From Nostoc sp. TCL240-02 (lineage in GTDB: Bacteria; Cyanobacteriota; Cyanobacteriia; Cyanobacteriales; Nostocaceae): DNA of 64,000 nt. The DNA is taken from contig NZ_CP040094.1 of NCBI RefSeq assembly GCF_013343235.1, positions 2,480,501-2,544,500 of the forward strand, read 5' to 3'. A model generated the notes under the pieces. That model was not told the origin of the DNA, searched no databases, and saw only the letters and a program-made list of their open reading frames with translations. Below are positions 19,556 to 29,600 of the stretch, one piece after another. Numbering within the stretch: position 1 is the stretch's first letter; the number at the start of each line of letters is the position of its first letter. Position numbers and translations under genes: made by a program.

Positions 19556-22500
19556 AAATTTTCCTCCTTTTTGCTAAAGGATCTGATAACTGCCGGATCG
19601 AGCCAGTACCGCTTCCGTTGAAAGGGATAAGTTGGCAAGACCACACGACGACGCTGATATCCTTGTTCAAACCTTTGCCAATCAATTGCTACACCGTTGA
19701 TGTAAAGTGCAATCAGGCTATGTAATAATACTGGCCAATCATCAATTGATTGTAACCAAGTGCCTTGCTGTTGGATCTCGGATAATTGGGTATCAGAGCC
19801 AATTTCTAAGAAGAAATTGCACCCTTTTTGTGTAAGGGCTAACATTGCTCCTTCAAATAACGCTGGTGCTTGCCAGCATCGTCTCCAGTGATCAATGTCT
19901 GGGATATAGTCAGCAGCTAACAGTTGGCCATAGAAGGTTGACACCATCGGAATTTGGGGCACTTGAAATTTCACCTGCTTGGCAATCGGCTCGAATTCTG
20001 CCCACAATTCTTGTTGGGTAATTAACCGTAAACCATCTTCCAGACTGAACGCGCCAGCCACACAAGCGGCGATATACTCACCAACTCCGCCACCCATGAC
20101 TACACTGGGCTGTACGCCCCAACTGCGCCAAAGTTGGGCTAAGGCGTATCCCAAGGCGAATACAGCAGGACGAGCGTAACGGGGTTGTGTTAACAGTGAT
20201 TCATCTTCGAGGATTGCAAGTAGGGATTGTTGAAGATGAGGTTGTAAGAGGCGATCGCAATCTTCTATAATTTGGCGAAACTGCGGCTGGGTTTCGTAAA
20301 GCTGCCTACCTATACCAACATACTGGAAACCTTCACCAGCAAAGATAAAAGCGACTTTTGGCTGACGTTGAGTATCTACCTTGCCGTACAGTATATCAAG
20401 AGTTTGTTTGCCGGCGTTGAAAGCAGCGAGGATGTCTCGTAACTGCGCCTGAGAGTTAACTATAAATGCTAGACGATGAGCAAAATGGCTGCGTCCTACA
20501 TTAGCGGTATAGCAGATATCAGCCAAGCGATCACCAATATTTTTCTGTAAATATTGGTGGTAACGCCCAATCAAGTTTTGCAAAGCTGATTCACTTTTTG
20601 CAGACAGCGTGAGTATATGCAAAGGACGCTCAATTATAATTTCTTCTCCCCTGCTCCCCCGGTTACTGAGCGTAGTCGAAGTATGCTCCCCTGCTCCTCG
20701 GTCACTGAGCGTAGTCGAAGTGCTGCTCCCCTGCTCCTCGGTCACTGAGCGTAGTCGAAGTGCTGCCCCCCCTGCTTTCTCCAAGGGTGCTTCTTCCACA
20801 ATTGCATGAACGTTAGTCCCACCAAAGCCAAAAGAACTAATCCCTGCCAATCGCGGCTGCTCGCCTGGTTTCCACAGTTGTAAGGAGGTGGGAATTTGTA
20901 GCTGGGTTTGCTCCAAATTCAACACGGGATTGATAGTTTGCAAGTTGAGGTGAGGAGGAATCTGTTCTCGATGCAACAACAGCACTAGTTTAATGAAACC
21001 AGCTATCCCTGCGGCTGCTTCTAAGTGACCGATATTAGTTTTCACAGAACTGATTCGACAAGGCTGATTGTCAGTGCGACCTTCCTTAAGTACTGTCCAC
21101 AGGGATTCTACTTCAATGGCATCACCCAAAGCTGTGCCTGTACCGTGGGCTTCAACGTAACCGATGCGGTCGGGAGTGACGGCAGCATTTTGTAAGGCTT
21201 GGCGAATTACAGCCTGTTGAGCTAAACCATTGGGGGCAGTTAAACCATTGCTGCGTCCATCTTGATTGACAGCAGAACCACGCACCAGAGCCAGAATATG
21301 GTCGCCATCTTTGAGAGCATCGGATAAACGTTTGAGTACGACTACGCCACAGCCTTCTCCCCGGACATAACCATCAGCTCGGTGGTCAAATGTTTTGCAG
21401 TGTCCATCAGCAGCCATCATCCCAGCTTGGGAGCAGGCAACGGTAGTTAGTGGTGAGAGGATGATATTTACACCCCCTGCTAATGCCAGATCGCATTTAC
21501 CGTTTCGCAAACTTTGACAGGCTAAATCAACCGCTACCAAGGAAGAAGAACAAGCAGTATCAACTGCCATGCTTGGCCCGCGCAAATCTAAGAGATAGGA
21601 AAGACGGTTAGCTGCAATACTCAAAGCCATCCCCGTACCGCCCCGTGGAGGTGGCTCTAGTTGTAGTGTGAAGTAATCCCAAGTGCTGATACCTGTGAAT
21701 ACTCCTGTTTGACTAGCCGCCAGCTGGTCAGAACTATAGCCTGCGTGTTCCAAAGCTTCCCAGGAAACTTCTAAGAGTAGGCGTTGCTGGGGGTCCATGC
21801 TGCGGGCTTCGCTGGCAGAGATACCAAAAAATTGGGGGTCGAAATGGTCTACATGATTGATGAAGCCACCCCAGCGAGTATTCATTGTCCCAGGGAAAGA
21901 CAAGTCTGGATCGTAAAATTCATCTACATCCCAGCGATCGCCCGGTACTTCTCGAATAGCGTCTGTGCCATTACATAAGAGTTGCCAGAAACTTTCTAAA
22001 TCATCTGCCCCAGGGAATCTACAACTCATCCCCACAACAGCAATCGCTTCTGTAGGTGATAATTCCCGACTCTCCACAGTCGGCGGTAATGCGTTTGTCG
22101 CAAATATCCCCAGTTCTTTACCTAAATACTCTGTCAAATTTGAGATGCTGGGATAGTCAAAAATCAAAGCTGCCGGTAAAGTTTTATCTACCAACTTTCC
22201 GAGAGCGTTTCGCAATTCTACCGCCATCAGGGAATCCATACCCATTTCTTGCAAGGGGCGTTCCGCATCGATGGGGCGACTAGTATCTAACCTCAGCACT
22301 CTCACCACTTGGGCTTGTACGGCTGACATCAACAATTCCCGGCGATCGCTTACTGGTGTAGATTCCAATTGCCGTAGTAAGAGGGGCTGAGATGGTGATT
22401 GACTTACCTTGGTAGTAAATTGCTGCAACAATGGTAGTTGCACAGCTGTAGAGAATTTATCCCAGGCGATCGGCACGACTCCGGCTTGAGTTTTCCCTTG

Positions 22501-25500
22501 TTTGAGCAGTTCTTCTAAGGCTTGCAATCCCTGTTCTGGAGTAATGTAACTAACTCCGTTCTCAGTACTCCACAGGTTGCGATTATTTAATTGGGCTGCC
22601 ATACCCGCATCAGACCAAGGCCCCCAATTGATACTCAAAGCAGGTAAGCCTTGATGTCGTCGATAGTGAGCCAGTGTATCTAAATACATATTGGCGGCGG
22701 CGTAGTTCCCTTGACCTGGGGAGCCAACTAAAGAAGCCACCGACGAAAACATGACGAAAAAATCTAGGGGACAGTCGCGGCTGAGAAGATGCAAATTCCA
22801 AGCCCCATCGATTTTGGGATCTAAGACTTTGGCGAACCGTTCCCAAGTTTGTCGTAGTAGTATGCCATCGTCTAATACTCCTGCTGCATGGATAATGCCG
22901 CGTAGGGGATGGTTGAGGTTGTGTAATACGGTGCTAAGTTCAGCTTGATTGGTGACATCTGCTAACGCAACCTGAATGTGTGCGCCGTCCTGTTCCATCT
23001 TTTGAATAGCTGCTTGCGCTTGTTCTCCAGGAGGACGACGACTGAGTAATAAAAGATGACGCGCCCCCTTTTCTACTAGCCAATGGGCTACCTGTAATCC
23101 CAAAGCACCCAATCCACCTGTAATTAAGTACGTACCATCGGTTCCCAGGCTCAAAGGTGAGGTGATAGTTGAGACTGTCCGCGCTAAACGAGCTACATAA
23201 CGCTGCTGTTGGCGAAAAGCTAGTTGATTTTCTTGGGGATTTGATTGAGAGAGTTCGTTAACCAGTAGGTTAGCCGCTTCCTCTGGAGTGCTTGCTGGGT
23301 CTAGATCTATAATGCCTCCCCAGATTTCAGCAGACTCCATTGCTATGACTCGACTCATACCCCAAAGTGGTGCTGTGGCGATCGCTAATTCTTTGCTAAT
23401 TTCCCCTACTGGTTGTGCGCCTTGGGTTACTAGCCACAGCTTGACTGCTAGTAATTCTACTTGTGCCAAGGCTTGTAGTAAGTCTAGTACGCTACCACAA
23501 TTAACTAACTGTTCAGTGTTATCCAAACTCCACAGATGGACAATCTGTAAGTTGGAGACTTTAGAGACGCGATGAATCGCGTCTGTACAAGAATGATCGA
23601 TTGGGTCTGTACAGTAGAGTACGGTGGTAGTGTGTCCTTGAGCTTGTAGTATGCGTTCTAGGGTTTCACCGATGCCGGAGCGATCGCTAAAAATTAACCA
23701 ATGTGTAGGAGCAATGGTTTGCTGTTTGCTTAATAATGCTTGTGGTTGCCATTGGATTTCGTACAGCCAATCTGATAATTCTGAAGCGGTGGTGGAAATA
23801 ACATTCGGCTGTATTGGCTCAATCCAGTAGCGTTTACGTTGCCAAGGATAAGTCGGTAACTGTACAAATTTGCCACCGTTGGGATACAAGTTATCCCAGT
23901 TAACTTTATGTCCTAAAGTGTAAAGTTTGGCTAATGACCTGAAGCTGACTGTAGAATCTCCTCGCCGCATGGTTGGTAAGACTGTTCCCTGCTGCTGAGT
24001 CTGACTGAGGCACTCCAGCATATCTTTGGCGAGAACAGAATGAGGGGCAACCTCTACAAACAGGTCGTATCCAGCTTGGATGAGACTATCCATTGCCTCA
24101 GCAAATTGTACAGATTGCCGCATATTCCGCCCCCAATAAGCAGCGTCAAAAAGAGGTAGGGGGGCAGAGGGGCGGAGGGGCAGAGGCGAATCTTCTGGTT
24201 GACCGCTAACGGTGGAGAAAATCTGTAAATATGGCGATTTTGGCTGAATATCTTGGATAATCTTCTCTAATTCTCGACTGTAGGCATCCATCTGGGGGCA
24301 GTGAAAAGCGTAATTCACTGGTAAGCGGCGGCAGAATATTCCTTGCTGTTCGACTTTTTCTAGGATAATTTCAATTGCCTCGGTTGCACCGGAGATGACT
24401 GTTGAAGAAGGACTGTTGATAGCTGCGATCGCTATTTTGTCTTGATAAGGTGCAATCAGTTCTGCCACTGCTTTGTGTGCTAAATGCAGCATTGCCATTT
24501 TGCCGTGGCCTGTTGCTTGCTGCATCAGTTTGGCTCGTTGCACCACAATCCACAAAGCATCTTTCAAACTCAACACACCCGCCACATGAGCAGCTGTAAT
24601 TTCCCCAATGCTGTGACCTACAACTGCACTCGGTTCCACACCCCAAGCACGCCACAGTGCTACTAGTGCCACTTGCAGAGATAAAATGGCAGGCTGGGCG
24701 ATTTCAGTTTCATCCAAACGGGATTTCTCTGGCGGTGCTGACAGTTCGGCAATCAGCGACCAAGAAGTATAAGATTGGATGATGCGATCGCACTCCTCCA
24801 AAGCCTCCCGGAATACAGGCTCCTGCGTCAACAGTTCTTGTCCCATACCCAGCCATTGAGAACCCTGTCCAGAAAACACAAAGGCAATTTGCTGGCGACG
24901 GCTAGAACCTTGATATCCCCAATTAACATCAGAATTGGGAATATCTTCGATAAAATCTCGAAGTTGATTAGCTAATTCTTCCGCCGAATTTCCCACCAAC
25001 CCCACACGATATTCGTAATGAACGCGCCGCAAACTAGCTGTATAACAAATATCCTCAAGCTGTAGTGAACCTGATAATAATTCTCGGTATGCTTTAGCTA
25101 TTTCTTTGAGAGCCTCCGGGCTTCTAGCAGACAAAGGTAAAAGATAAACGCGATCGCTTTGCTCATTGCTTTGCTCATTCCCCTTGTCCCCTTGTCCCCT
25201 TGTCCCCTTGTCCTCTTCAACCGATGCTGCTTCCAAAACCACATGAGCATTAGTCCCACTCATCCCAAAGGAGCTAACCCCAGCCAGCAGTCGGTCTGAA
25301 GTCCAGGGAGTAAGCTGAGTAGGAATAACTAATGGTAATTCCTGCCAATCGATATGCGGATTTGCTTTTTGAAAATGTAGGTGTGGTGGAATTTGTCGAT
25401 GCTGTAAAGCCAAAACAACTTTTATAATTCCAGCAATCCCAGCAGCGGCTTCTAAATGTCCGATGTTGGTCTTGACAGAACCAACAATTAATGAATTATC

Positions 25501-26604
25501 TTGACTCCTGCCAGCACAAAGTACAGACGCTAAGGCACGAATCTCTATTGGGTCGCCTAAGACGGTTCCCGTACCGTGGGCTTCCACATAACCAATTTCC
25601 TGGGGTTGTACTGCCGCCGCCGCTAATGCTTGGCGAATCACTGCTTGTTGAGCCGAGCCGTTGGGGGCAGTCATGCCGTTGCTGCGTCCGTCTTGATTGA
25701 CAGCGGAACCGCGAATCAAACCAAGGATGCGATCGCCATCTGCTAAAGCATCCCGCAAATGCTTGAGGACGACGACACCACAGCCTTCTCCTCGTCCGTA
25801 GCCATCAGCAGCAGCATCAAAGGTTTTGCAACGACCGTCTGCTGCTAAGGCTTTTACCTGACAAAAATAAATCGTGGTTTCTGGAGCCAGCATCAAGTTG
25901 ACACCACCAGCCAAAGCCAAATTACACTCGCGTTTGCGTAGGCTTTCACAAGCTAGGTGAATGGCTGTGAGGGAAGATGAACAAGCTGTATCGATGGTGA
26001 GGCTTGGCCCCTGCAACCCAAAAACGTAAGACAAACGGCCAGAAACTACGCTGGGAGTGCAACCAATAAACGAGTAAGCATCAATGCGATTGGGGTCGCC
26101 GCTATTGATGTGAAAACGGGCGTAGTCGTTGGTGGAAATGCCAATAAATACACCAGTGGCACTACCTTCTAATTTCTCCGTACTTTGTCCGGCATTTTCT
26201 AAGGCTTCCCAAGCAACTTCCAACAACAATCGCTGTTGCGGGTCTATACTGACTGCTTCTCGCGGCGCAATCCCAAAGAAATCGGCATCAAAGCCATCAA
26301 CTTGGTCGATAAAGCTACCCCGACGGGTGTACATTTTACCAGGAGTGTCAGGATGAGGCGTATAGTAGCTATCGACCGACCAGCGATCACTCGGAATTTC
26401 CCGGCTTGCATCAATACCCTGGCTCAATAATTGCCAGTAGGTTTCGAGGTTGTTAACTCCTCCGGGAAATCGGCATCCCATACCGACAATGGCGATCGCT
26501 TCTTGCCGATCCTGTTCAATGGCATCAAGCTTGGCGCGGAGTTCTTTTAGGGCGACTAATGCCCGCCGTAGCTGGTCAGTACGTTCTGGGGTGTTCATCT
26601 TCAT
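19543..26604 (-). CDS. Type I PKS, KS-AT-KR-ACP followed by KS and a degenerate AT
   Basis: 2353 residues. Module 1: docking helix; KS (about 33-455, DTACSSSL); AT (about 545-850, GHSIGEI and YAFHCPQM, substrate call uncertain); KR (about 1060-1290, [21 protein letters not shown] = B-type, FSSVASLVGSPGQGNYAAAN); ACP (about 1375-1450, GMDSL). Module 2: an intact KS (about 1470-1890, [23 protein letters not shown]), then an AT remnant in which the nucleophile motif GHSxGE reads GGGVGE (no serine), GQG reads GEG, and roughly 85 residues including the HAFH region are missing (GLRLITQ joins directly to QELWAEFEPIAKQ). There is no ACP: the protein ends soon after the post-AT linker at YWLDP. The ATG overlaps the stop of the upstream PKS (ATGA). 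KS2 could transfer the chain without elongation or work with a carrier protein in trans; both are inference. Confidence 0.95.
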   Translation of the reverse strand: MKMNTPERTDQLRRALVALKELRAKLDAIEQDRQEAIAIVGMGCRFPGGVNNLETYWQLLSQGIDASREIPSDRWSVDSYYTPHPDTPGKMYTRRGSFIDQVDGFDADFFGIAPREAVSIDPQQRLLLEVAWEALENAGQSTEKLEGSATGVFIGISTNDYARFHINSGDPNRIDAYSFIGCTPSVVSGRLSYVFGLQGPSLTIDTACSSSLTAIHLACESLRKRECNLALAGGVNLMLAPETTIYFCQVKALAADGRCKTFDAAADGYGRGEGCGVVVLKHLRDALADGDRILGLIRGSAVNQDGRSNGMTAPNGSAQQAVIRQALAAAAVQPQEIGYVEAHGTGTVLGDPIEIRALASVLCAGRSQDNSLIVGSVKTNIGHLEAAAGIAGIIKVVLALQHRQIPPHLHFQKANPHIDWQELPLVIPTQLTPWTSDRLLAGVSSFGMSGTNAHVVLEAASVEEDKGTRGQGDKGNEQSNEQSDRVYLLPLSARSPEALKEIAKAYRELLSGSLQLEDICYTASLRRVHYEYRVGLVGNSAEELANQLRDFIEDIPNSDVNWGYQGSSRRQQIAFVFSGQGSQWLGMGQELLTQEPVFREALEECDRIIQSYTSWSLIAELSAPPEKSRLDETEIAQPAILSLQVALVALWRAWGVEPSAVVGHSIGEITAAHVAGVLSLKDALWIVVQRAKLMQQATGHGKMAMLHLAHKAVAELIAPYQDKIAIAAINSPSSTVISGATEAIEIILEKVEQQGIFCRRLPVNYAFHCPQMDAYSRELEKIIQDIQPKSPYLQIFSTVSGQPEDSPLPLRPSAPLPLFDAAYWGRNMRQSVQFAEAMDSLIQAGYDLFVEVAPHSVLAKDMLECLSQTQQQGTVLPTMRRGDSTVSFRSLAKLYTLGHKVNWDNLYPNGGKFVQLPTYPWQRKRYWIEPIQPNVISTTASELSDWLYEIQWQPQALLSKQQTIAPTHWLIFSDRSGIGETLERILQAQGHTTTVLYCTDPIDHSCTDAIHRVSKVSNLQIVHLWSLDNTEQLVNCGSVLDLLQALAQVELLAVKLWLVTQGAQPVGEISKELAIATAPLWGMSRVIAMESAEIWGGIIDLDPASTPEEAANLLVNELSQSNPQENQLAFRQQQRYVARLARTVSTITSPLSLGTDGTYLITGGLGALGLQVAHWLVEKGARHLLLLSRRPPGEQAQAAIQKMEQDGAHIQVALADVTNQAELSTVLHNLNHPLRGIIHAAGVLDDGILLRQTWERFAKVLDPKIDGAWNLHLLSRDCPLDFFVMFSSVASLVGSPGQGNYAAANMYLDTLAHYRRHQGLPALSINWGPWSDAGMAAQLNNRNLWSTENGVSYITPEQGLQALEELLKQGKTQAGVVPIAWDKFSTAVQLPLLQQFTTKVSQSPSQPLLLRQLESTPVSDRRELLMSAVQAQVVRVLRLDTSRPIDAERPLQEMGMDSLMAVELRNALGKLVDKTLPAALIFDYPSISNLTEYLGKELGIFATNALPPTVESRELSPTEAIAVVGMSCRFPGADDLESFWQLLCNGTDAIREVPGDRWDVDEFYDPDLSFPGTMNTRWGGFINHVDHFDPQFFGISASEARSMDPQQRLLLEVSWEALEHAGYSSDQLAASQTGVFTGISTWDYFTLQLEPPPRGGTGMALSIAANRLSYLLDLRGPSMAVDTACSSSLVAVDLACQSLRNGKCDLALAGGVNIILSPLTTVACSQAGMMAADGHCKTFDHRADGYVRGEGCGVVVLKRLSDALKDGDHILALVRGSAVNQDGRSNGLTAPNGLAQQAVIRQALQNAAVTPDRIGYVEAHGTGTALGDAIEVESLWTVLKEGRTDNQPCRISSVKTNIGHLEAAAGIAGFIKLVLLLHREQIPPHLNLQTINPVLNLEQTQLQIPTSLQLWKPGEQPRLAGISSFGFGGTNVHAIVEEAPLEKAGGAALRLRSVTEEQGSSTSTTLSDRGAGEHTSTTLSNRGSRGEEIIIERPLHILTLSAKSESALQNLIGRYHQYLQKNIGDRLADICYTANVGRSHFAHRLAFIVNSQAQLRDILAAFNAGKQTLDILYGKVDTQRQPKVAFIFAGEGFQYVGIGRQLYETQPQFRQIIEDCDRLLQPHLQQSLLAILEDESLLTQPRYARPAVFALGYALAQLWRSWGVQPSVVMGGGVGEYIAACVAGAFSLEDGLRLITQQELWAEFEPIAKQVKFQVPQIPMVSTFYGQLLAADYIPDIDHWRRCWQAPALFEGAMLALTQKGCNFFLEIGSDTQLSEIQQQGTWLQSIDDWPVLLHSLIALYINGVAIDWQRFEQGYQRRRVVLPTYPFQRKRYWLDPAVIRSFSKKEENLCNE
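20640..20780. repeat. Three in-frame copies of GGTCACTGAGCGTAGTCGAAGT in KS-AT linker
   Basis: The KS-AT linker of the second KS of this PKS contains three copies of the interspersed unit (C/T)ACTGAGCGTAGTCGAAGT alternating with CCCCTGCTCC, read as repeated STTLS(D/N)RG peptides between EEAPLEKAGGAALRLRSVTE and ERPLHILTLSA. Confidence 0.9.
23561..23593. repeat. In-frame copy of palindromic repeat AGACGCGATGAATCGCGTCT
   Basis: TTAGAGACGCGATGAATCGCGTC inside the N-terminal (structural) part of the KR region of the PKS at 19543-26604, read as SCTDAIHRVSKVSNL. It is related to the in-frame copy at 13211-13240 (CKDAINRVST), so the same element was inserted in the same reading frame in two PKS genes. 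Confidence 0.75.
24153..24190. repeat. In-frame GGGGCAGA repeat inside an AT domain
   Basis: AGGTAGGGGGGCAGAGGGGCGGAGGGGCAGAGG read on the minus strand as SPLPLRPSAPLPLFD, sitting inside the AT of module 1 between VSTVSGQ and DAAYWGR, where related ATs have only a short loop. A similar tract occurs at 27112-27181. Confidence 0.75.
25161..25217. repeat. In-frame GGGGACAA repeat in KS-AT linker
   Basis: GCTCATTGCTTTGCTCATT followed by four CCCCTTGT units, read on the minus strand as DKGTRGQGDKGNEQSNEQS in the KS-AT linker of module 1 of the PKS at 19543-26604. GGGGACAAGG is an abundant intergenic repeat type in Nostocales. Confidence 0.8.
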
Positions 26605-29600
26605 GACTCATTAAGAGTTGCCAATTCTTGAGCTAGTAAGGCTTCTAGCTCATCTTCGGAAAACTGTTCCATTTGCTCTACAGCTAAGTTAATCTCGCTG
26701 GAAGTATTGGGTAGTTCCTTAGTTGCGGACGATGGGATTTTGGGAATCACTAACTCAGCTAAATACTCAGACAAGCTTTCTAGGCTGGGATACTCAAAGA
26801 CGAGGGTTGCAGGTAATGTTACTTTCAACAATTCCATGAGGGCGTTTCGTAGTTCCACTGCTGTCAGAGAATCCATACCCATTGTGTTAAAAGGCTTTTT
26901 CCCATCTACCTGGGCTGATTTCATCCGCAAGACTTTGGCAACCTCCCCTTGTACGGCTTCAAATATTAAGTCTTTTCGCCTGCTGGGAGGAGCGTTTTCT
27001 AAACGTTCGTATAACTGGGATGCTGGCGAAGATTTCGGTTGAGAAGAAAGCAGAGATTCTGGATAGACAAGCAAAGCAGAAAAAATATTTTCGCTACCAG
27101 CCCCTCCCCTTGTGGGCAGAAGTCCATCTTCTTTCCCCTCTGCCCCCCATCCCCTCTGCCCCTCTGCCTCTTTTTTCCCTCTAGGAAAGGCTTGAGTAAA
27201 CTTGCTCCACTGCACTGGCATGACGGCAACTTGCGCGACATTTTCAGTCAGTAGTAGTTGTTCTAAAATTTTTAAACTTTGTTGCCAATCAATTGTATCT
27301 ACGCCCCAAGTTGCCCAGCGTCGGACAACAGGATTATCTTGATGCGCCCAAGGTGCCCAGTTAACACTCAGAGCAGGTAAACCCAGAGATTGACGATAGT
27401 GGGCTAAAGCATCAACAAAAGCGTTAGCCGCAGCGTAATTACTTTGTCCAGGCGAACCTAGTAGGCATAACGCTGAGGAAAACATTACAAAGAAATCTAA
27501 GGGTATTTCCTTGGTAATTAGATGAAGATTCCAGGCTCCCGTTACCTTGGGTGCGAGAACTCTGGCAAAGCTCTCTCGTGTTTGGTGCAAGAGAAGGCTG
27601 TCTTGATGTATACCTTCGGCATGGATGATACCAGATAGATTTGGCAGTTTGTCTTCAATGTATTGAAGTACATTTGCAACTTGTTCTGACTTGGAGCTAC
27701 TGAACTTAAATAATACTACAGTTGGATTAATTGCGTGCATTTGCTTGAGGCGATCGCAAATTTCTGGTGCAGGTTCTCCTTCACCCATCAACACGAGATA
27801 TTCAGCGCCTTTTTCAATTAGCCAACTGGCAAGATTCACGTGAATATCATCAAAACAGCCTGTAATTAAATACGTGGCGTTAGGTTTAATTTTTACAGGT
27901 TCTACTAAGAATGATGGTTGATAGCGCAACAACCGAGGTACATAGCGTTGTCCAGCCCGGAAAGCCACTTGTTCTTCAGTTGGATGGTTAATTTCAGTCC
28001 ACAAACTAGATGCTTGCTCGACTAAGCTAGTTTCTGGATCTAAATCGATTAATCCTCCCCACAAATCTGGGTGTTCTACAGCTAGGGTTCTTCCCAATCC
28101 CCAGAGAGGAGTTTGGGCAATACTCAATCCTCCTGGTTTTAACTCTACGGGTACACAACCCCGTGTGACTAACCATAACTTGGGTTGCTGAGATAATTTT
28201 GCGGCGACTAAAGCTTGAAGCAAAGCAGGGAAACTGGCAGAAGTTTTATCTGTTAAAGTCGAATCTATTCCCCACAGATAAATTAGACCACGCCATTCTC
28301 GATCTTTTGCACAATTCTCGAACAGTTGTTCAAAGTCTTGACGATGGTATTCCTGACTGGCAAAGACTAACTTGCAAGTTTGCCCAGATTGTTCTATGAA
28401 CTCGGCTAATTCTACTGCGATCGCACTGTGGTCAGCTAGGATCAGCCAATGCCCCGTTGCATTAGCTTGGATAGACGACTGTAGGACTTTTGGTTGCCAT
28501 TTAATTTCATACAGCCAATCATGTAAACTCTTCTGGGCAATGCGCTGTAAAGCTTTTCTGGGCGCACGTTTGAGGTGCATTTTTTCAACTTGGGCTACTA
28601 CCTCACCAGCCGGATTTACAATGCAGACATCCACATCAAAGGTTTCTGGGTTGGGTGTATTGCCAATGTGCAGACGCATATATGACCACAACTCAGTCGT
28701 AGGTTGCCCATAAAAGCACAACTTATCTAAACCAATGGGGATAAATACATCATCTTCACTGGGTAAGTCAGCCAAAAACAACTGCAAGCAAGCATCAAAT
28801 TGGGCTGGGTGCATATTATAATCACCCGCCTCTGCCATGATGGAAACTGGCATTTGAATTTTCGCTAACACTTCGTCCTGGAGTTTCCAGAGTGTTTCTA
28901 TACCCAAAAAGCTAGAGCCAAATTCTAGTCCGCGTTTGTGTAAGCAAGGATAGAACACTTTACCGGATAGTTCTTGCAGACTGCGTTCTTGTAGTGCTGT
29001 GGGTGAGAAATCTGCAATGATTTGGTGTTCTGGTATAGGCTCAACTCGCAGCTTCCCAGATGCGTGGAGATTCCAAGCAGTTTCGTCTTCTTTTTCCGGG
29101 GATGCCAAGCTGAAGATTTGGAAAGTATATCCTTTGTCGTCTGGTATGAGAAGTAATTGTGTAGTGCGGGTTTCACCCTCTGCCAGTACGAATGCCTCGC
29201 GGATAGCAACTTGTTCTAAAACACAAACACCCTTACCAAGGACTTCTCTAGCTGCTGCCCAAGCCATCTCTAAGTAGGCAACTGTTGGCACTACTACCAT
29301 ACCGTAGATACGGTGATCGTCAATAAAGGGTACATCAGCTGTGCTAAGTTGTCTCTCAAAGATAATTGTGTCAGCTAAGGGCGATCGCAATCTTTGACCG
29401 AGTAAAGGATGTAACAGTTTTTGCAGGGGCGATCGCTTTTTCTTCCCATCACTCACCCAATAACGCTGTCTTTGCCAAGGATAATTCGGCAAAATCACCT
29501 GAGAGCGGGGATAATCAGCCTCAAAACGCCGCCAATCAACTTCTACCCCCGCCACATACAACTGTGCCACCGAATCTAACAACTGCTGCCAATCTTCTCT

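Noticed and set aside
19543..22050. KS2 of this PKS as the missing malonyl-ACP decarboxylase of the HMGS cassette
   Set aside because: Known decarboxylases of this kind have Ser in place of the active-site Cys; here DTACSSSL is intact and the KS is fused in a multimodular protein. It is not excluded, only unsupported.
28925..29209. 94-residue and many similar small ORFs antisense or out of frame within PKS genes
   Set aside because: They are shadows of long, domain-bearing reading frames.
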